Shown here: in pieces, positions 21,614-33,059 of the stretch
Position numbering within the stretch: the first letter of the stretch is position 1
How the letters are laid out: the number at the start of each line of letters is the position of its first letter
Source of the DNA: Catonia carolina
Taxonomy: Eukaryota > Arthropoda > Insecta > Hemiptera > Achilidae
Length of the DNA: 64,000 nucleotides
Direction of reading: 5' to 3'
Assembly (NCBI GenBank): GCA_035578175.1
Contig: JAQMRL010000001.1
Span: 238,839,038-238,903,037, forward strand
Position numbers and translations under genes: made by a program
The notes under the pieces: model-generated
Database searches by the model: none
The model's input: only the letters and a program-made list of their open reading frames with translations
Told to the model about the DNA's origin: nothing

Positions 21614-23479
21614 CACTGGTCTGCAAAAAAAGAAAATTTTTTCCCCTTGGATTTTGATGGGTGATTGTAATGTATCTTGACCCCCTGAATCCAATTCTGA
21701 CTTCCGTTTCTCTCCATCACCCACCGTTTTTGAGGGGGGCTTCCCCCCTGAAATTCTCGAAAAAACACCTAAAAGTGGTTATTCCAAATAAAACGCGTGG
21801 CGGGGGGAGGTTGTAAGTACTTCATCCTCCAAAGGAAATGTTGTCTCAGTACATGCACATTGTATGCATGGAGACTAAAGGGGGAGGGGAAGGGGAGGGT
21901 TAGTTTAGAGGCGTAGCAAGTGATAAGCTTAGCGACGATGAAACGTTTTCAGTACATTTTTTACGCCCAGAGCCTCATCTCGTCACACAAGAGGAGCTTA
22001 ATGATCTCATCCGGGATTTAAATCTCCCAAAAACTAAACCCCAACTGCTCGGATCTCAGATTCAGTAATAGAAACTCTTGGAAAAAGAATTGAAAATTTT
22101 TGTTTATAGATTCCGGCAAGCTACGTGTAAACAATTTCTTTTCGGAGGACTGCGATTCAAAATACTGCAATAATGTAAATGGATTAGTGATTGAACTTAA
22201 CATGCCAGATGATCCAGAAAATTGGCACTTTTTCATAGATTCATTTAAAACCAGTTTAAAAGCTGTCCTGTTGGCAAATGGTGATGATTTGCCCTCAGTT
22301 CCGGTTGCATACGCGGTCAACATGAAAGAGACATACAAAAATATCAGCCGTATCCTTGAAAAAATTGGTTACAAAGATCATCCCTGGAAACTCTGTGCTG
22401 ATTTTAAGGTTGTGACTTTACTTACAGGACTTCAATCGGGATACACTAAACACTGTTGCTTTCTGTGTGAGTGGGATAGTCGAGCCAGCGATAAACATTA
22501 AACCGTTCGAAATTGGCACTTGCGCGAAAGTTTAGTTCCCGGTCAAAAAAATGTTACCAATGAGCCTTTGGTCCCAAGTGAAAATACAGGTATATTTTTG
22601 CCTCCTTTGCATATCAAACTTGGTTTGATTAAACAGTTTGTGAAAGCTATCGATAAAACAGGAGACGGTTTCCAGTATTTGAAGAACAAATTTCCACATT
22701 TGAGTACAGCAAAAATTAAAGAGGGAATTTTGGTCAGACCACAAATTAGAGAGCTTTTTAATGATTCAGTGTTTGTCGATCACTTAAATCGAAAAGAAAA
22801 AAGAGCTTAGGCTACATTTAAGGCTGTATATGAAAATCTTTTAGGAAATAACAAAAGTGAAAAATATGTTGAACACATTGCTATCTGCATACGAGTCGAT
22901 GGGTCGCAACATGTCATTAAAATTGCACAATTTACACACGCATTTGGCCTTTTTCCCAGAAAACTTGGGAGCAGTTTCCCATAAACAGGGAGAAAGGTTT
23001 CATCAAGACAGTGCACGCTTCGAAAAACGGTTCTCTGGGAAGTGGAACTCAAGTATGTTAGCAGACTACTGCTGGTCACTTATGCGTGAAACTCCCAGAG
23101 ATTAGTACAAGAGAAAAGCTACCTCCAAGTAAAACCACTCTCTTCAAGTATGTGTATCCAATGAAAAGTATCTTGAACCATAAACATTGTAAGTAAAAAA
23201 GCACAAAATGTATCAGCACATCAATACTCTCTTCTTGTACTCTTTTAGTGTTAGGTAGGCTTTGAAGAACCATAAAAACGCGATAAAACTGCACAATATC
23301 ATATCATAGCTACACCAGACTGATAAATAGTTGAAATTTCCCGAAAAAGGGGAGTGGCCCGCCCCCTAAAAATGGTGGGTGATGGAGCAAAACGGAGGTC
23401 AGATTCAGATTCAGGGGGTTAAAATACATAAAGATCACCTATTAAAGTTCAAGGGGAATTTTTTAAGCAGACCAGTGTA
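21614..23479 (+). mobile_element. 1.87-kb DNA transposon with long TIRs starting CACTG
   Basis: Terminal inverted repeats CACTGGTCTGC... extend at least 120 bp (21614-21735 against 23479-23355, about 80% identical by eye), with G-rich stretches further in. The flanking TAT occurs on both sides (21611-21613 and 23480-23482), giving a possible 3-bp target duplication. CAC-starting termini with short duplications are the pattern of the CACTA/Mirage/Chapaev group, but I cannot place the encoded protein with certainty. The coding region is degenerate, so the copy is inactive. Confidence 0.75.
21925..23130 (+). pseudogene. Transposase-like protein of the CACTG element, degenerate
   Basis: Pieces in order: EPHLVTQEELNDLIRDLNL (ends in a double stop TAA TAG near 22066-22071); a +1 shift; a 133-codon stretch with HFFIDSFKTSLKAVLLANGD, VNMKETYKNI, CADFKVVTLLTGLQSGYTK then a CCFLCEWDSR zinc-ligand-like motif; a stop at 22502; LVPGQKNV...LPPLHIKLGLIKQF; a stop at 22808; a frameshift near 22850; then ENLGAVSHKQGERFHQDSAR and SSMLADYCWSL. 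I know this combination as a family of TE-encoded proteins scattered through invertebrate genomes, usually annotated as uncharacterised. The conserved Asp in CADFK and the acidic residues around GERFHQD could be catalytic (inference). At least five lesions. Confidence 0.65.
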
Positions 23480-23482
23480 TTT

Positions 23483-25660
23483 AAAACTATATGATTATAA
23501 GCTGACGATAAAAAGAAGAATTTATAAGTAATGGACACTAGACTTCAAGAAATTTTTTTATTCGCATACTGAATTTCAATCGTACTGTAGTGAAAAATTA
23601 TCATAGTAAGTAATACTTTTATTGGAAAATAATAATAAAAACCATGCTAAAATTTAAAAAAATCAAATGAAAAATCACGCTCGACTTCAACTTGTTACCT
23701 GTTTTCATATTTTTTTCTCAATTTGAACCACCATTCAGCATATTTCATTTATAGAAAAAAGTAAAAAAAAAAATCAATTCTTCGTGAGATCGTCAAGTAG
23801 AAATGAACAAAGAGAGCGAAGCAAAAGAGGAAGGAGAAACAGAAAGACGAGACGAAGAATAAGAGGAGATCAGCCCGGGGTGTGCGCTGGGGTTGAAAAA
23901 TAACGAGGACGTCATTAGAAGAAGCTTCAAGGTGGGCGGGTACACGGAGAAGGCAAAGTAGAAAGGCGTAACACTCAGTGGGATCAGATAGATCGTTAGC
24001 GGTAGAATCTGAGTGCAGTTGTATGTTGTACTGAAGACAATACACCATTGTCTGCAATGAGTCACCTATTACCTTTCTTTGCTTATATAACACTTTCGTT
24101 CTAAAATGAGCGAGACTATACGGCCAAATTTAAGTATGTAAATTAAAAATATAAAAAAATTGTTGACAAAATCTCAACATTTCGTCATCTTAATTGAAAA
24201 TTCTGAGGAATAATTTATTTCAAGATTATTATTTACTTTTGAAAAACGTATAAATAAATATTTTGACAAATATTTCTCTATTTTTCAAATTGTTTAATTG
24301 CTGTAACAAATTTACAGACTAAATGATAAAACATTGTTAATAGAAGCTTACCATGGTTTAACTCAATCTAAATATAGTTTGTTATAATAGTGCAGGGTAA
24401 TCCTTTACAAAGTAAAATGGAGAGAGTTTTAAAAATTCAGAAAACAGCGATAAGGCATCTCATGGAAGCAATCAACTAACTTTATGTACACCATTTAAGG
24501 AGCTTAAACAGTTCCTTTTTGGACACTTTTGTGTCCACAACCACGATAGAAAACGTAATTGATTTACATTGTTGCTAATTACAACACTAAATTGTTTGAA
24601 CAGAGAAAAATAAATACGTATGCAAGGTTGAAAATTCAGTAAAACAATAAACACAAATTAAAATAAAACATTTCTTATTCAAGTCTTAATTTTCGAAAAT
24701 GAAAATGTTTTCATTTAAACTAACACTTTGGATGTGGCTCGTTATGTTAACATTGCATAACCGTGATTTTTTTAACCAAATAAACTAAAAAAAAGATATC
24801 ACTGGGTAAATAGGTCGATGCAATTCAGCTTATAAGAAATAGTACATTTTCTTTATTCTTGGAAAAATAATTTAAAAAATATATAATTTTGTGATTTAAA
24901 TAACACAATCTAGAACGTAATATTGAGAGTAGGTAAGGTATATACTCAAATGAGATTTCTACAGTTTAAAGAACGAAACTATGAACATGCTTTAAAACTT
25001 AGGTTATGAATGACGTCGAGAGGGTGGTAAAGGGAAAGAACTTTTGATCTGTGATTGGGATGGAAAAGTAGGGGGTGAAAGAATATCATAATCTGGGTGC
25101 TGCTATTTTCAGTTGCAATCGACGAAGGAAGGAGCGTTATGCCCGCTTACTCATTCCTTACAGTTTTGAGTTTGCTTGCTCTCTTTCAGTGACACTCCAT
25201 TTTTCTTTTTGCCATTTGTCTCTTCCACGAAAAATAATCCAGATTAATTTTCCCTAATATTTCCTTCCTTCAATTTATTTTCTTTCTCCTTTTAACTTTC
25301 TTTCATTTTTATTTCTTTTTCTACAATTTAGTTATCCACCTTCTCTTTAATCTTGTCTTCAAATTCTGTTAAGCCTAACCATATTTTATCGATCTATTCC
25401 GTAATTGATTACCAGGCTGTTATTAATTATCTAAACTTCATCCCCATTCTAGTTTTCAAATTATTTTATATCAAACTGTTTAATCTTGAACGAATGTCTG
25501 TAAGCTATCACAAACACTAATCGAAATCTTGGCGTTTCTATTTTAATTGGTTCTTCATGGAAATGTCTTTTTTAATTCTTACTAGCCTAATACGTCATGT
25601 TAGAATTTTTATGTTATAATTTTTTACTGTCAAATCACACTATATTGTGAACCATCTTCA
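23483..25660. other. No gene seen
   Basis: The patch 23790-24070 is purine- and GC-richer than its surroundings and is open on the minus strand in two frames at once, which indicates composition rather than coding. Other frames are short. Confidence 0.4.
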
Positions 25661-26027
25661 TTGAATTATTCCACTTTTATAAGTAATGTAGAACTAAAAA
25701 TAAACAAATTTTACAAAAAAAATTTCTACTATTATAAAAAATATAAATTTTTGGGATGGCAAAAAATCTCACATCCAAAAAATTCAAACCCATCGCTCAA
25801 AAATACTTCGCATGATAACGAACGTCCCATATTACGTAATAAACCCAAATATTGCATTCCGACTGAAAAATTCCTTTAGTATCAGAAACTGCTGAAATCA
25901 AATACTCAAAATTTAACAGAAAGTTAGCAGACCTCATTAATCCCCTAATACAGCAAATGTCAAGACAAAACTTAACCCACCGACGCCTACGAAGAAAATG
26001 GAGTAGAGATCTACTGATATACCTGTA
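25661..26027 (+). pseudogene. Unassigned protein-like remnant
   Basis: The frame 25661-25879 ends in a stop, and with a frame change continues as SETAEIKYSKFNRKLADLIN then QQNLTHRRLRRKWSRDLL-like sequence to a stop at 26025-26027. The basic RRLRRKWSRD segment recalls the linker between endonuclease and reverse transcriptase in some LINEs, but nothing more supports this. Confidence 0.2.
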
Positions 26028-26123
26028 ATAACAAAATATATAAAAATAATGCTTAAAAGATATTCATATTATTTTCCAGATTTCATAATTCTTTAACATT
26101 TCACTTTTGTAATTATAATTTAT

Positions 26124-26376
26124 AATTAGAAAAGGAAAATGGGATATTTCGGTCACATTCTAAGGAACGAAAAGTATGAATTGATGCGGCTGGTCATACA
26201 AGGGAAGGTGGAGGGCAAAAGCGGATCGGGAAGACGACGCACATCCTGGTTGAAGAATTTACGACAATGGTGTGGAAAAACATCAATAGAGCTTTTCAGG
26301 ACAGCAGCAGATAGAGTAAAGTGGGCCATGATGATCGCCAATGTCCTTAGGGATAGGGCACCTTAAAAAGAAGAAG
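26124..26376 (+). mobile_element. 5'-truncated LINE copy with AAG tail and 13-bp duplication
   Basis: 253 bp flanked by a perfect 13-bp direct repeat AATTATAATTTAT (26111-26123 and 26377-26389). It encodes only the C-terminal end of the LINE protein (75 codons from 26139: GYFGHILRNEKYELMRLVIQ, GRRRTSWLKNLRQW, FRTAADRVKWAMMIANV, stop 26364-26366), then a short 3' end GCACCTTAAAAAGAAGAAG. It is the cleanest example of the family's 3' structure. Confidence 0.9.
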
Positions 26377-26389
26377 AATTATAATTTAT

Positions 26390-27741
26390 TATGTGTTGTT
26401 CAGATCTTTATTACTCATGTACCCTAAATGTTTTTCGTTTCTTATTTAATTTTGTTTATCGTACAATACTTATATTATTTGTTATTGTTGATAATTTCTA
26501 CGCTACTTCTTATTTTAAGTACCTGTATTCTACATTATTCTTGTTTTGTGTATATTATTTGATTTTCCTGTGTTTGTTTTCTATTTTTCTTAAGTTCTTT
26601 TTACTGTTCAACTTTTGAATTATCCACTGGGATGTATTCTATAAAAAAAAATCTTTTCTTTTTATTTTTCTCGTCATTTGTTTATTCAAAATTTTGTTAC
26701 GCTTTTGGATGGTTGTACACTGTATTGTATAGTTTCTAATAAAGAATCAAAGTTAAAAAAATATGTACAACTACCTGTAGCCCTGACACCAAAGTTTATT
26801 TTTAAGTCTTTTTGGGAAATAATTCATATAGTTTTCAAATTTAATACAGACTCCTGATAGATATTGAAATAACATACCAGAAACCCCCGACTTTAGGATT
26901 TAAGCTTCAACAACAACAAAATTTACGCTGCAAACGCTCCAGTTGCATTGTAAAAGCGTTGTCAGAATAAATAAACCAAATGAGACAGCATCCTGTGTTG
27001 TGGGACTGCTCAAGATTAGAATATAGGGACGCTAACAGGCGCAACTTAGAGCTTGGGATGATATTGCCAACATTTATGAGAAACCAAGCAAAACAAATCT
27101 GTTTCATTTAGTATGTAAGGAGTTTTAATGCCCGGTGTGCATGATATTTTATAAATGGGAATTTTTCCACGAGTTTAGCAAAACAATTTTAAGTATCAAA
27201 AATACGGGCAAAGATAGGCTTAAAAAATATTGCTTTAAATTTTAATCGACTGTAAATTTCTAGAGCTTGTAAAAATATAATTTCAAAGCCAAATGTTGTA
27301 ACAACTAAATGTAATCGATAAACAATAGTCAATCAGTGAAAAAAAAAACGCTTCAGCTAGTGTAAAAAAACGATCGCTTTTTACCCAAGCAACTAAAAAT
27401 CTAGTTGCAAATGAAAACGCTGAAATAAGAAACAAAAGACAAACGTTTAACAAAACGAAAGACGGTCTAATGAATTTTTTTTTGGCATCAACTTTATTTT
27501 TATTTACAACTGTACAATCTTTTAAAGCCCAACTAGTAAATGAGATGAAATTAATGAGAAATAGCGGGAATGTGAATCGATCCAGTGACCGATTTCAGCG
27601 TGTAAATTTACTATGAATGTGGTGCCAACATTTTGAATGATAATGATTCATAAACTTTGATGGATGATTTTTTTTCTAATGAAATTATTTTCTTTTTTTA
27701 TGAAATGAAACACCATGACAAGTTAAATTGATATGCTTTCT
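26390..27741. other. No gene seen
   Basis: The hydrophobic 75-codon frame at 26391-26618 is rich in Phe, Leu and Tyr as expected of T-rich DNA. AATAAAGAATC followed by an A run near 26740 could be an old poly(A) end of a retroelement. Confidence 0.35.
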
Positions 27742-28340
27742 TTATGGTGGTCGGAGAAGATCCATATTCCACCTTCGTTTCAGTTGTATGTTAACAGGGA
27801 GATCGTTAGCTGAAAGAGATTGGACATTTGGATTTATGTGGTCAAACTGTCTTTGTGTGTAATGAGTTATATTATGTTGCGTTTACAATGTCTCGAACTG
27901 TTGGTATTTTCGGGTCTTCGCGAAGGGTATGATTGGTTGCGTAAAAAGGTGCGTTTGTTATTGCTCTAAGTGCTTTTGACTGGTGTCTTTGAAAATTATT
28001 CAGTGTTGTATCGTGACAGGCTCCAAAAATTGGTCCACCATATAGCCAAATTGGTCGTACTAGTGATTTGTAGTGACTTTTAAGTGTAGAGGCCATACAA
28101 GTGTAGAGTGAAGGCGCCATACAACATACGAAACCGTGAGTCTGAGATTGCTCTGACGTGTGCAACGTGTGGTTTCCACGTGAGACGTTTGTCAAGTATT
28201 AAACCGAGGTACCTAACTTTTTCTGCAACTGTAAGCCTAGTATCATCGATGAGTAAATTTGAGCAATCAACAGACCGAAGTGTGAAAGTTACCGGTGTGA
28301 TTAATGAATTTAAATGTTATAAAATCTATCTGGTCGGACC
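27742..28340 (-). pseudogene. Jockey-clade LINE reverse transcriptase, C-terminal remnant
   Basis: Minus strand, in order: LTVAEKVRYLGLILDKRLTW (28245-28185), a frameshift, LVRPIWLYGGPIFGACHDTT, FQRHQSKALRAITNAPFYAT, LREDPKIPTVRDIVN, a further frame change, HINPNVQSLSANDLPVNIQL and KRRWNMDLLRPP with stop at 27744-27742. The YLG-x-LD-x-RLTW, IWLYG and ITNAPWY-type motifs are diagnostic of Jockey-like elements. Catalytic RT motifs and endonuclease are missing. This is a different lineage from the AAG-tailed LINEs. Confidence 0.85.
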
Positions 28341-28439
28341 GTATATCGAGTATTAATAATCGATACTAGCAATATTTTCAGAAAATATTCTACGTTAAGC
28401 GACGTTTTGAAAACTTAGCTCGAGCGACGCTAGGCCAAT

Positions 28440-28580
28440 GTAAATCGGGCTTACGTCTGTACAAGGCTACACATCAGTTACACGTCACACACATCATCCT
28501 TATCTCATGGGTCATTGGGTCGCTTAATGTTCTTAAATTGAACAGATTGCATCATAAACACATTAGGGATTTAATAGTAA
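28440..28580 (+). repeat. 3' fragment of the tRNA-derived SINE seen at 16362
   Basis: It matches the complement of about 16370-16485, including ACACATCATCCTTATCTCAT and TTGAACAGATTGCA. The tRNA-like head is missing. It ends in an ATA/AAC-rich tail. No clear duplication is seen. Confidence 0.7.
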
Positions 28581-29387
28581 TAATAATAACAATAAAACTG
28601 CAGTAGATAAAATTCAAATCGAATATTATTTATATTGCGTATTATTTTGAAAGTCAACATTTGCATTTATTTAACTAACAGGAAAAATTTATTAAAAAAA
28701 TTAATTTATATTAAAAGAATAAAATTGGAAAGGACAGCAAAAGTAAGGCAAAGAGTAATGAAGAATGCTTTATTATAATAGAAAAAAGGAAGACAAAACA
28801 TTGTGTCTTTTTTGTTGAAGAATAGAATGCGTGTGCGTTGTAGACGGAGGGGATTTTTAACGTAGAAAAGGTTTAACAATTTGCAGGATTACTCTCTCAT
28901 GGATTAAAAGTGCGTGTATGTGCATTCCAGCATTTTTTGATACGGTTGTATGTGTGTACTTGAAAATACTCGTGTATTAGTGTGTCTGTGTATACTTGTA
29001 CGAATGTATCCTCAATGATAAAACCTCAGGTCATCCATCAAATCTGTAGTAGTATTACCCCTAACCCTACGAAGCAAACATTTTCCCATCCCTTAATCTG
29101 TCTCCTCACCCTCGTTTCCTTTCCCGTCCTTACACAACTATACCGCATCAAGTCATCTTGTTACTTTAGCTGAAGCTTAGGGGCTGTTGTAAATTTTAGG
29201 ATTCCTTCAAGATGAAATGGGTTACAATTTCCTTTGTTATCTGGGATTCTATTAGATTACTATACAACATTGAATACATACTTTCGACCCAAATTCAGTA
29301 TCAAATATTTATCTAATACCATAAATAAATTTATTAATAGAAAATTTGTTGCTTTGAAAAATTATGAAACAAAATTTTTAAATGTAT
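28581..29387. other. No gene seen
   Basis: A+T-rich with TG-rich patches (28890-28990); no supported feature. Confidence 0.4.
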
Positions 29388-30052
29388 TGTGACACTATCT
29401 CTAAGGTCCGTTTGGGAATCTGGGTAAATTAAATAATTAACACACTATAGTTTAGAATTACAAGTATTTATTACAACTAAAAAAATTACAATTAAAGAAG
29501 TGTCTAAAATCTACAAGTTAATTACAATTAAATAACTCATAATGAATTAAAAACTAACCAATTACTGCTACTTACTAAATACTACTTACAAAAAGATACA
29601 GAAATAAATTTTAATAATAAACAGTAACGTCGACCTTTACAAACGCACTGTTACATACGCTCACTGGTTTACAAGCAAAACCGAACTAAATTTACAGTAA
29701 ACAAACTGGCTGCTTATATATGTGGGCTAATGGAGATTTCAAGAAAGTCAGATAATTTCGATATAACTATAAAAATACAAAAATCCTTCTGACGGCTTTT
29801 GGATAAATCTTAATAACTGCAAAAAAAATTAATATCGAATAATAGGTGTTACAAAAAGGCCAATTATTTAAATAGGTACCCGCTCTTTCGCAATACCCAT
29901 ACAACAAAAGGCAAGCCCACCTGACTATACAAGACCCTTTATAACTATTTATTTGAATCTATTTATCACTTTTATTATTTACGTTAACATTTTTACAATT
30001 TCGGTCTTTCTGTAAAATTCTCGAATACTCTTTCCTTTTCGATATTGTCACA
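29388..30052 (+). mobile_element. Solo-LTR-like element, copy 1
   Basis: 665 bp bounded by TGTGACAC...TTGTCACA, flanked by GTAT on both sides (29384-29387 and 30053-30056), as for an LTR with a 4-bp target duplication. A diverged copy in opposite orientation is at 36021-36712, similar at both ends and in the interior. There is no internal gene, primer-binding site or second LTR, so it would be a solo LTR. A non-coding element with 7-bp inverted tips is the alternative. Confidence 0.6.
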
Positions 30053-30056
30053 GTAT

Positions 30057-30700
30057 TCTTGAAGGACAATTATAAAAGATTGTGGATGTTTATGACTTTG
30101 AGATATCTGTAATTTACATGCATTATTTTAACGTCACTTTCGGATATATAATGGAAATATTAAAATTCGTAAAAAAAAATTGAAATATATATTTGTAATT
30201 AAGAGCTTCAATAATTAATACGATGGAATACACGCAATAACTTTTTATTCCGCACAGACAAACACAAAAAGTAGAAATACGAGACCGAAGCACATTTCAG
30301 TACTATCGAGTACTACGATGCGTTACCCGAAAAAATACGGCAAGAAAATAATTATGAAATTTTTTTATGATTTTGAAAAATAATTAATCAGTTATCTTTC
30401 TTATTCTGAAATTGAGTAGACCTACTTAAACCCTTACAAAGGAAATTAAATCTGGAAATAATCTGTAATCGCAAATAAAGTTAACATTTAGTCCACCATT
30501 TAATTTAATTATATTATTTTATGTTGTTAATATTTACCATTGTTTATTAGTTAGTATAAAATAAAAATAATAATTTTACAGTAAAGCCTCAATTATCCAC
30601 GGAATTGGGTGACAAATTATATGATTGTTTTTTGGGTAAAACAAGCGAATTATATGATCGTTTTTAGAGTTACAGTGTACTTAGTATGTAATTTATATAT
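30057..30700. other. No gene seen
   Basis: A+T-rich. CAGTAAAGCCTCAATTATCC near 30580 resembles pogo/Tigger-type terminal repeats, but no partner end was found. Confidence 0.35.
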
Positions 30701-30713
30701 AAAGGAATAGTAA

Positions 30714-31113
30714 TAGGAATGACGAAGAAAAAGAGAATATCCTTCTTTGGACGCATAACCAGCACACCAAACGATAGAATCACAAATCAAATTATCTGTA
30801 AACTCTAAACAGAAAAAGACAGAAGTAAAACGGTTAAGAGAAATCAAGAAAGATATGGAAGAATTAGGCATCATCTTCGAAGATCTAGAAAATAAAACCA
30901 AACAGCTGAAACTATTGAAAGATAAAAACATTAGATTCCATAAAAAAGTAGATAAAAGAGGAAGCAGGAAAGTGATCTTTTCAGAAGCAGAAAGGCAAAG
31001 AAGATCTGCCAGAATGAAAGAATACTGGAGGAAGATCAAAGAAAAGAACCAGAAGAGAGTGCCCAGAAATTGACTCAAGCGATCCACTGCGGTCTCAAAA
31101 GAAAAAAACAAAT
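30714..31113 (+). mobile_element. 5'-truncated LINE copy of a second lineage, with 11-bp duplication
   Basis: 400 bp flanked by perfect AGGAATAGTAA (30703-30713 and 31114-31124). It encodes the LINE C-terminal end: KKRISFFGRITSTPNDRITN, a 1-base break, then a 72-codon frame (30855-31073) with MEELGIIFEDLENKTKQLKL, FHKKVDKRG and ARMKEYWRKIKEKNQKR. It ends in an A-rich run. The -KVDK-...-RMKEYW- ending also occurs in the remnant at 45045-45330. The 153-codon frame on the opposite strand is a shadow. Confidence 0.85.
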
Positions 31114-31124
31114 AGGAATAGTAA

Positions 31125-31656
31125 ACTTTAGATTAACAATAATTTTACTAGCCTATTAATTATATTCTCAATAAAATTAGTCAACAGCCGAATAAATAAT
31201 AGGTGTAAATAAACTGATTATTATGGTTATCACTACGTACAAGATATTGACGCCCTGCTTTCCGGACATTGGTACTGAAAGGGTTAAGGTAACAAAACCC
31301 ACAGTAGTTGCTAATGACCAAGCTGTCGATGCGACTTTAAATAAACTAAAAAACAACTATTTTTAATATTTTTAGTGTTTTTTTATGAACACAATAAAAA
31401 TTAATTTTTAACAGGAAATTTTATTTTTCTGTAACATTGAAATTTTGGTCGGCAATGGCAGGCTTACGCATGCACGTTTTCGAAATAAGGGCTGGCAATT
31501 TTTGTACACCCTTGTTTAAATTAAATGGCACTTACGATCAAACTTTTTATTAAGTTATTGTTTCGGCATTGAAAGGGTTATTAAATTGGCTGTTCTACAG
31601 CACTAGGCCTTTTATCGCAACTCAAAACGCCGTTATTCGTACTGTTCATGTGCGAT
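31125..31656. other. No gene seen
   Basis: A+T-rich, nothing recognisable. Confidence 0.35.
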
Positions 31657-31733
31657 GCGGTAATCAAATGGTGTAATGATTCCTACATCTGCTTGATTCG
31701 TTAAAGTGGTGGGATCGAATACCACCGGGAAAC
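31657..31733 (+). repeat. Possible tRNA-like SINE head
   Basis: A-box-like ATGGTGTAATGATTCC and B-box-like GGGATCGAATACC lie about 40 bp apart, as in tRNA-derived SINEs. There is no complete cloverleaf and no duplication identified. Confidence 0.35.
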
Positions 31734-32320
31734 AAAAGGCGCGATGTTACTTCGACGCGCACATTAGGCGTAACGCTTTGCTCGTTAAGGAATAGGGAAG
31801 GTTGGAGAATAGACAGGAACATATACAGGGAATAACACTGCAATTATTAATGAGTTTAACAGAACTTACTCGATTTTGAGTGCGTAGATTTCCCAGGATG
31901 CTTCAATTCGTTGACGCCGTTGTAGAAAACCACTAAATGTTCGACTAGATCTGTACAGATTTCACACAATAAACAAAGGCACGTTAAGAATACACATAAA
32001 GCACTGCTAACACTCGGATAACTGCAGTTAGGATAGCGGTTTATAAGTTCGAGACGCAAGATAGCACAGATTGCACAAAGTTCGGTAATTAATTGAATAA
32101 ATACCATGAATAGTTCGTTACACAAATGTAAGCGCGTTCACAATGAAAAGCTTCGTTGCTTGGGGCCGTAATTAATGCATTACCGGCGACATGAAGTTGG
32201 TATGACCAACGCGTTAACTGCAGGTGACGCCAGCTCTCGAGGCTGCGAGCGTCCGTTGAAACACGACTGAACCGTTAGCTGGTTTGACTGGAAGTGAAAG
32301 GGATTTAGGAAGAAGGAACA

Positions 32321-32509
32321 ATGGCGGAGAGAGCACGGAAAATTAATCCAATTTTGCTATTGGCGGAGAGCGCGCACGTAATCAAGGATCACACATGCGT
32401 GGAACTAATTGATGAAGTAATCGATGCAGAATCAATATTACAGATGTATTCGCGCGGGAAGGATTTATTCTGGAAGGTTCGACGGCGCGCGGTATTTGGA
32501 ACTATTTAA
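32321..32509 (+). CDS. Short open frame in a CpG-richer patch, possible exon, unrecognised
   Basis: 62 codons from ATGGCGGAGAGAGC (context GAACAATGG). The protein MAERARKINPILLLAESAHV... is of mixed composition and not obviously A+T-driven. It lies in the most CpG-rich patch of the window (about 31740-32510), which might mark a promoter or first exon. I recognise no domain. It may equally be a remnant of a mobile element. Confidence 0.25.
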   Translation: MAERARKINPILLLAESAHVIKDHTCVELIDEVIDAESILQMYSRGKDLFWKVRRRAVFGTI

Positions 32510-33055
32510 ATACTGAACAGTTCACATTCTCATTCATCTCTTGAACCTCTCCATAGTTCTCATAACACCATTCGTTTACTTTTTTAGATCTTCCAGCTGA
32601 AAAACATAACCAAATCTTCTATGGCAATCATTCTTCTATTATCCTCCATTTTTTCCCAGATGACCATACCTGACGAGTTTTCTTTTTTCAATTTTATTAT
32701 CTAATGAAGTATTGTGTTCACTTTTTTTACAATTTCATCATTCTTAACTCGATCTATCACTGTCAAATTCTTTTCAAAAACTCATTTCTTAGCTGTTATT
32801 CTACTTTTAAATCTTAATTGGAGAATTCATGCCTTTGAACAATAATTAGAGGAGGTCGACAAAATAACGGAAAATTCTTTTTTAAGTTCCACAAGATAAT
32901 ATGTAATTAATCCGCAAAACATGATGTAACGTTCTGGAGATGACCTTACCTCAGCTAACTATTCGAAAATATCATTTTAATTTGACAATTAAGTTATTCG
33001 ATTGAGAATTTTTATTTAAATAATATAAAAAAATACATATTTTTAATGAAACTAC
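32510..33055. other. No gene seen
   Basis: A+T-rich with no supported feature. Confidence 0.35.
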
Positions 33056-33059
33056 TTAA

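Noticed and set aside
23749..24093. Two overlapping minus-strand frames of 114 and 90 codons
   Set aside because: Both frames are open over the same purine-rich DNA, which indicates composition bias rather than coding.
26391..26618. 75-codon hydrophobic, membrane-like frame
   Set aside because: Phe/Leu/Tyr composition follows from T-rich DNA; no homologous domain or start context recognised.
30578..30620. CAGTAAAGCCTCAATTATCC, like a pogo/Tigger terminal repeat
   Set aside because: No matching inverted end found nearby, so no element can be bounded.
30650..31111. 153-codon minus-strand frame rich in Phe, Leu and Ser
   Set aside because: It is the antisense shadow of the LINE fragment on the plus strand at 30714-31113.
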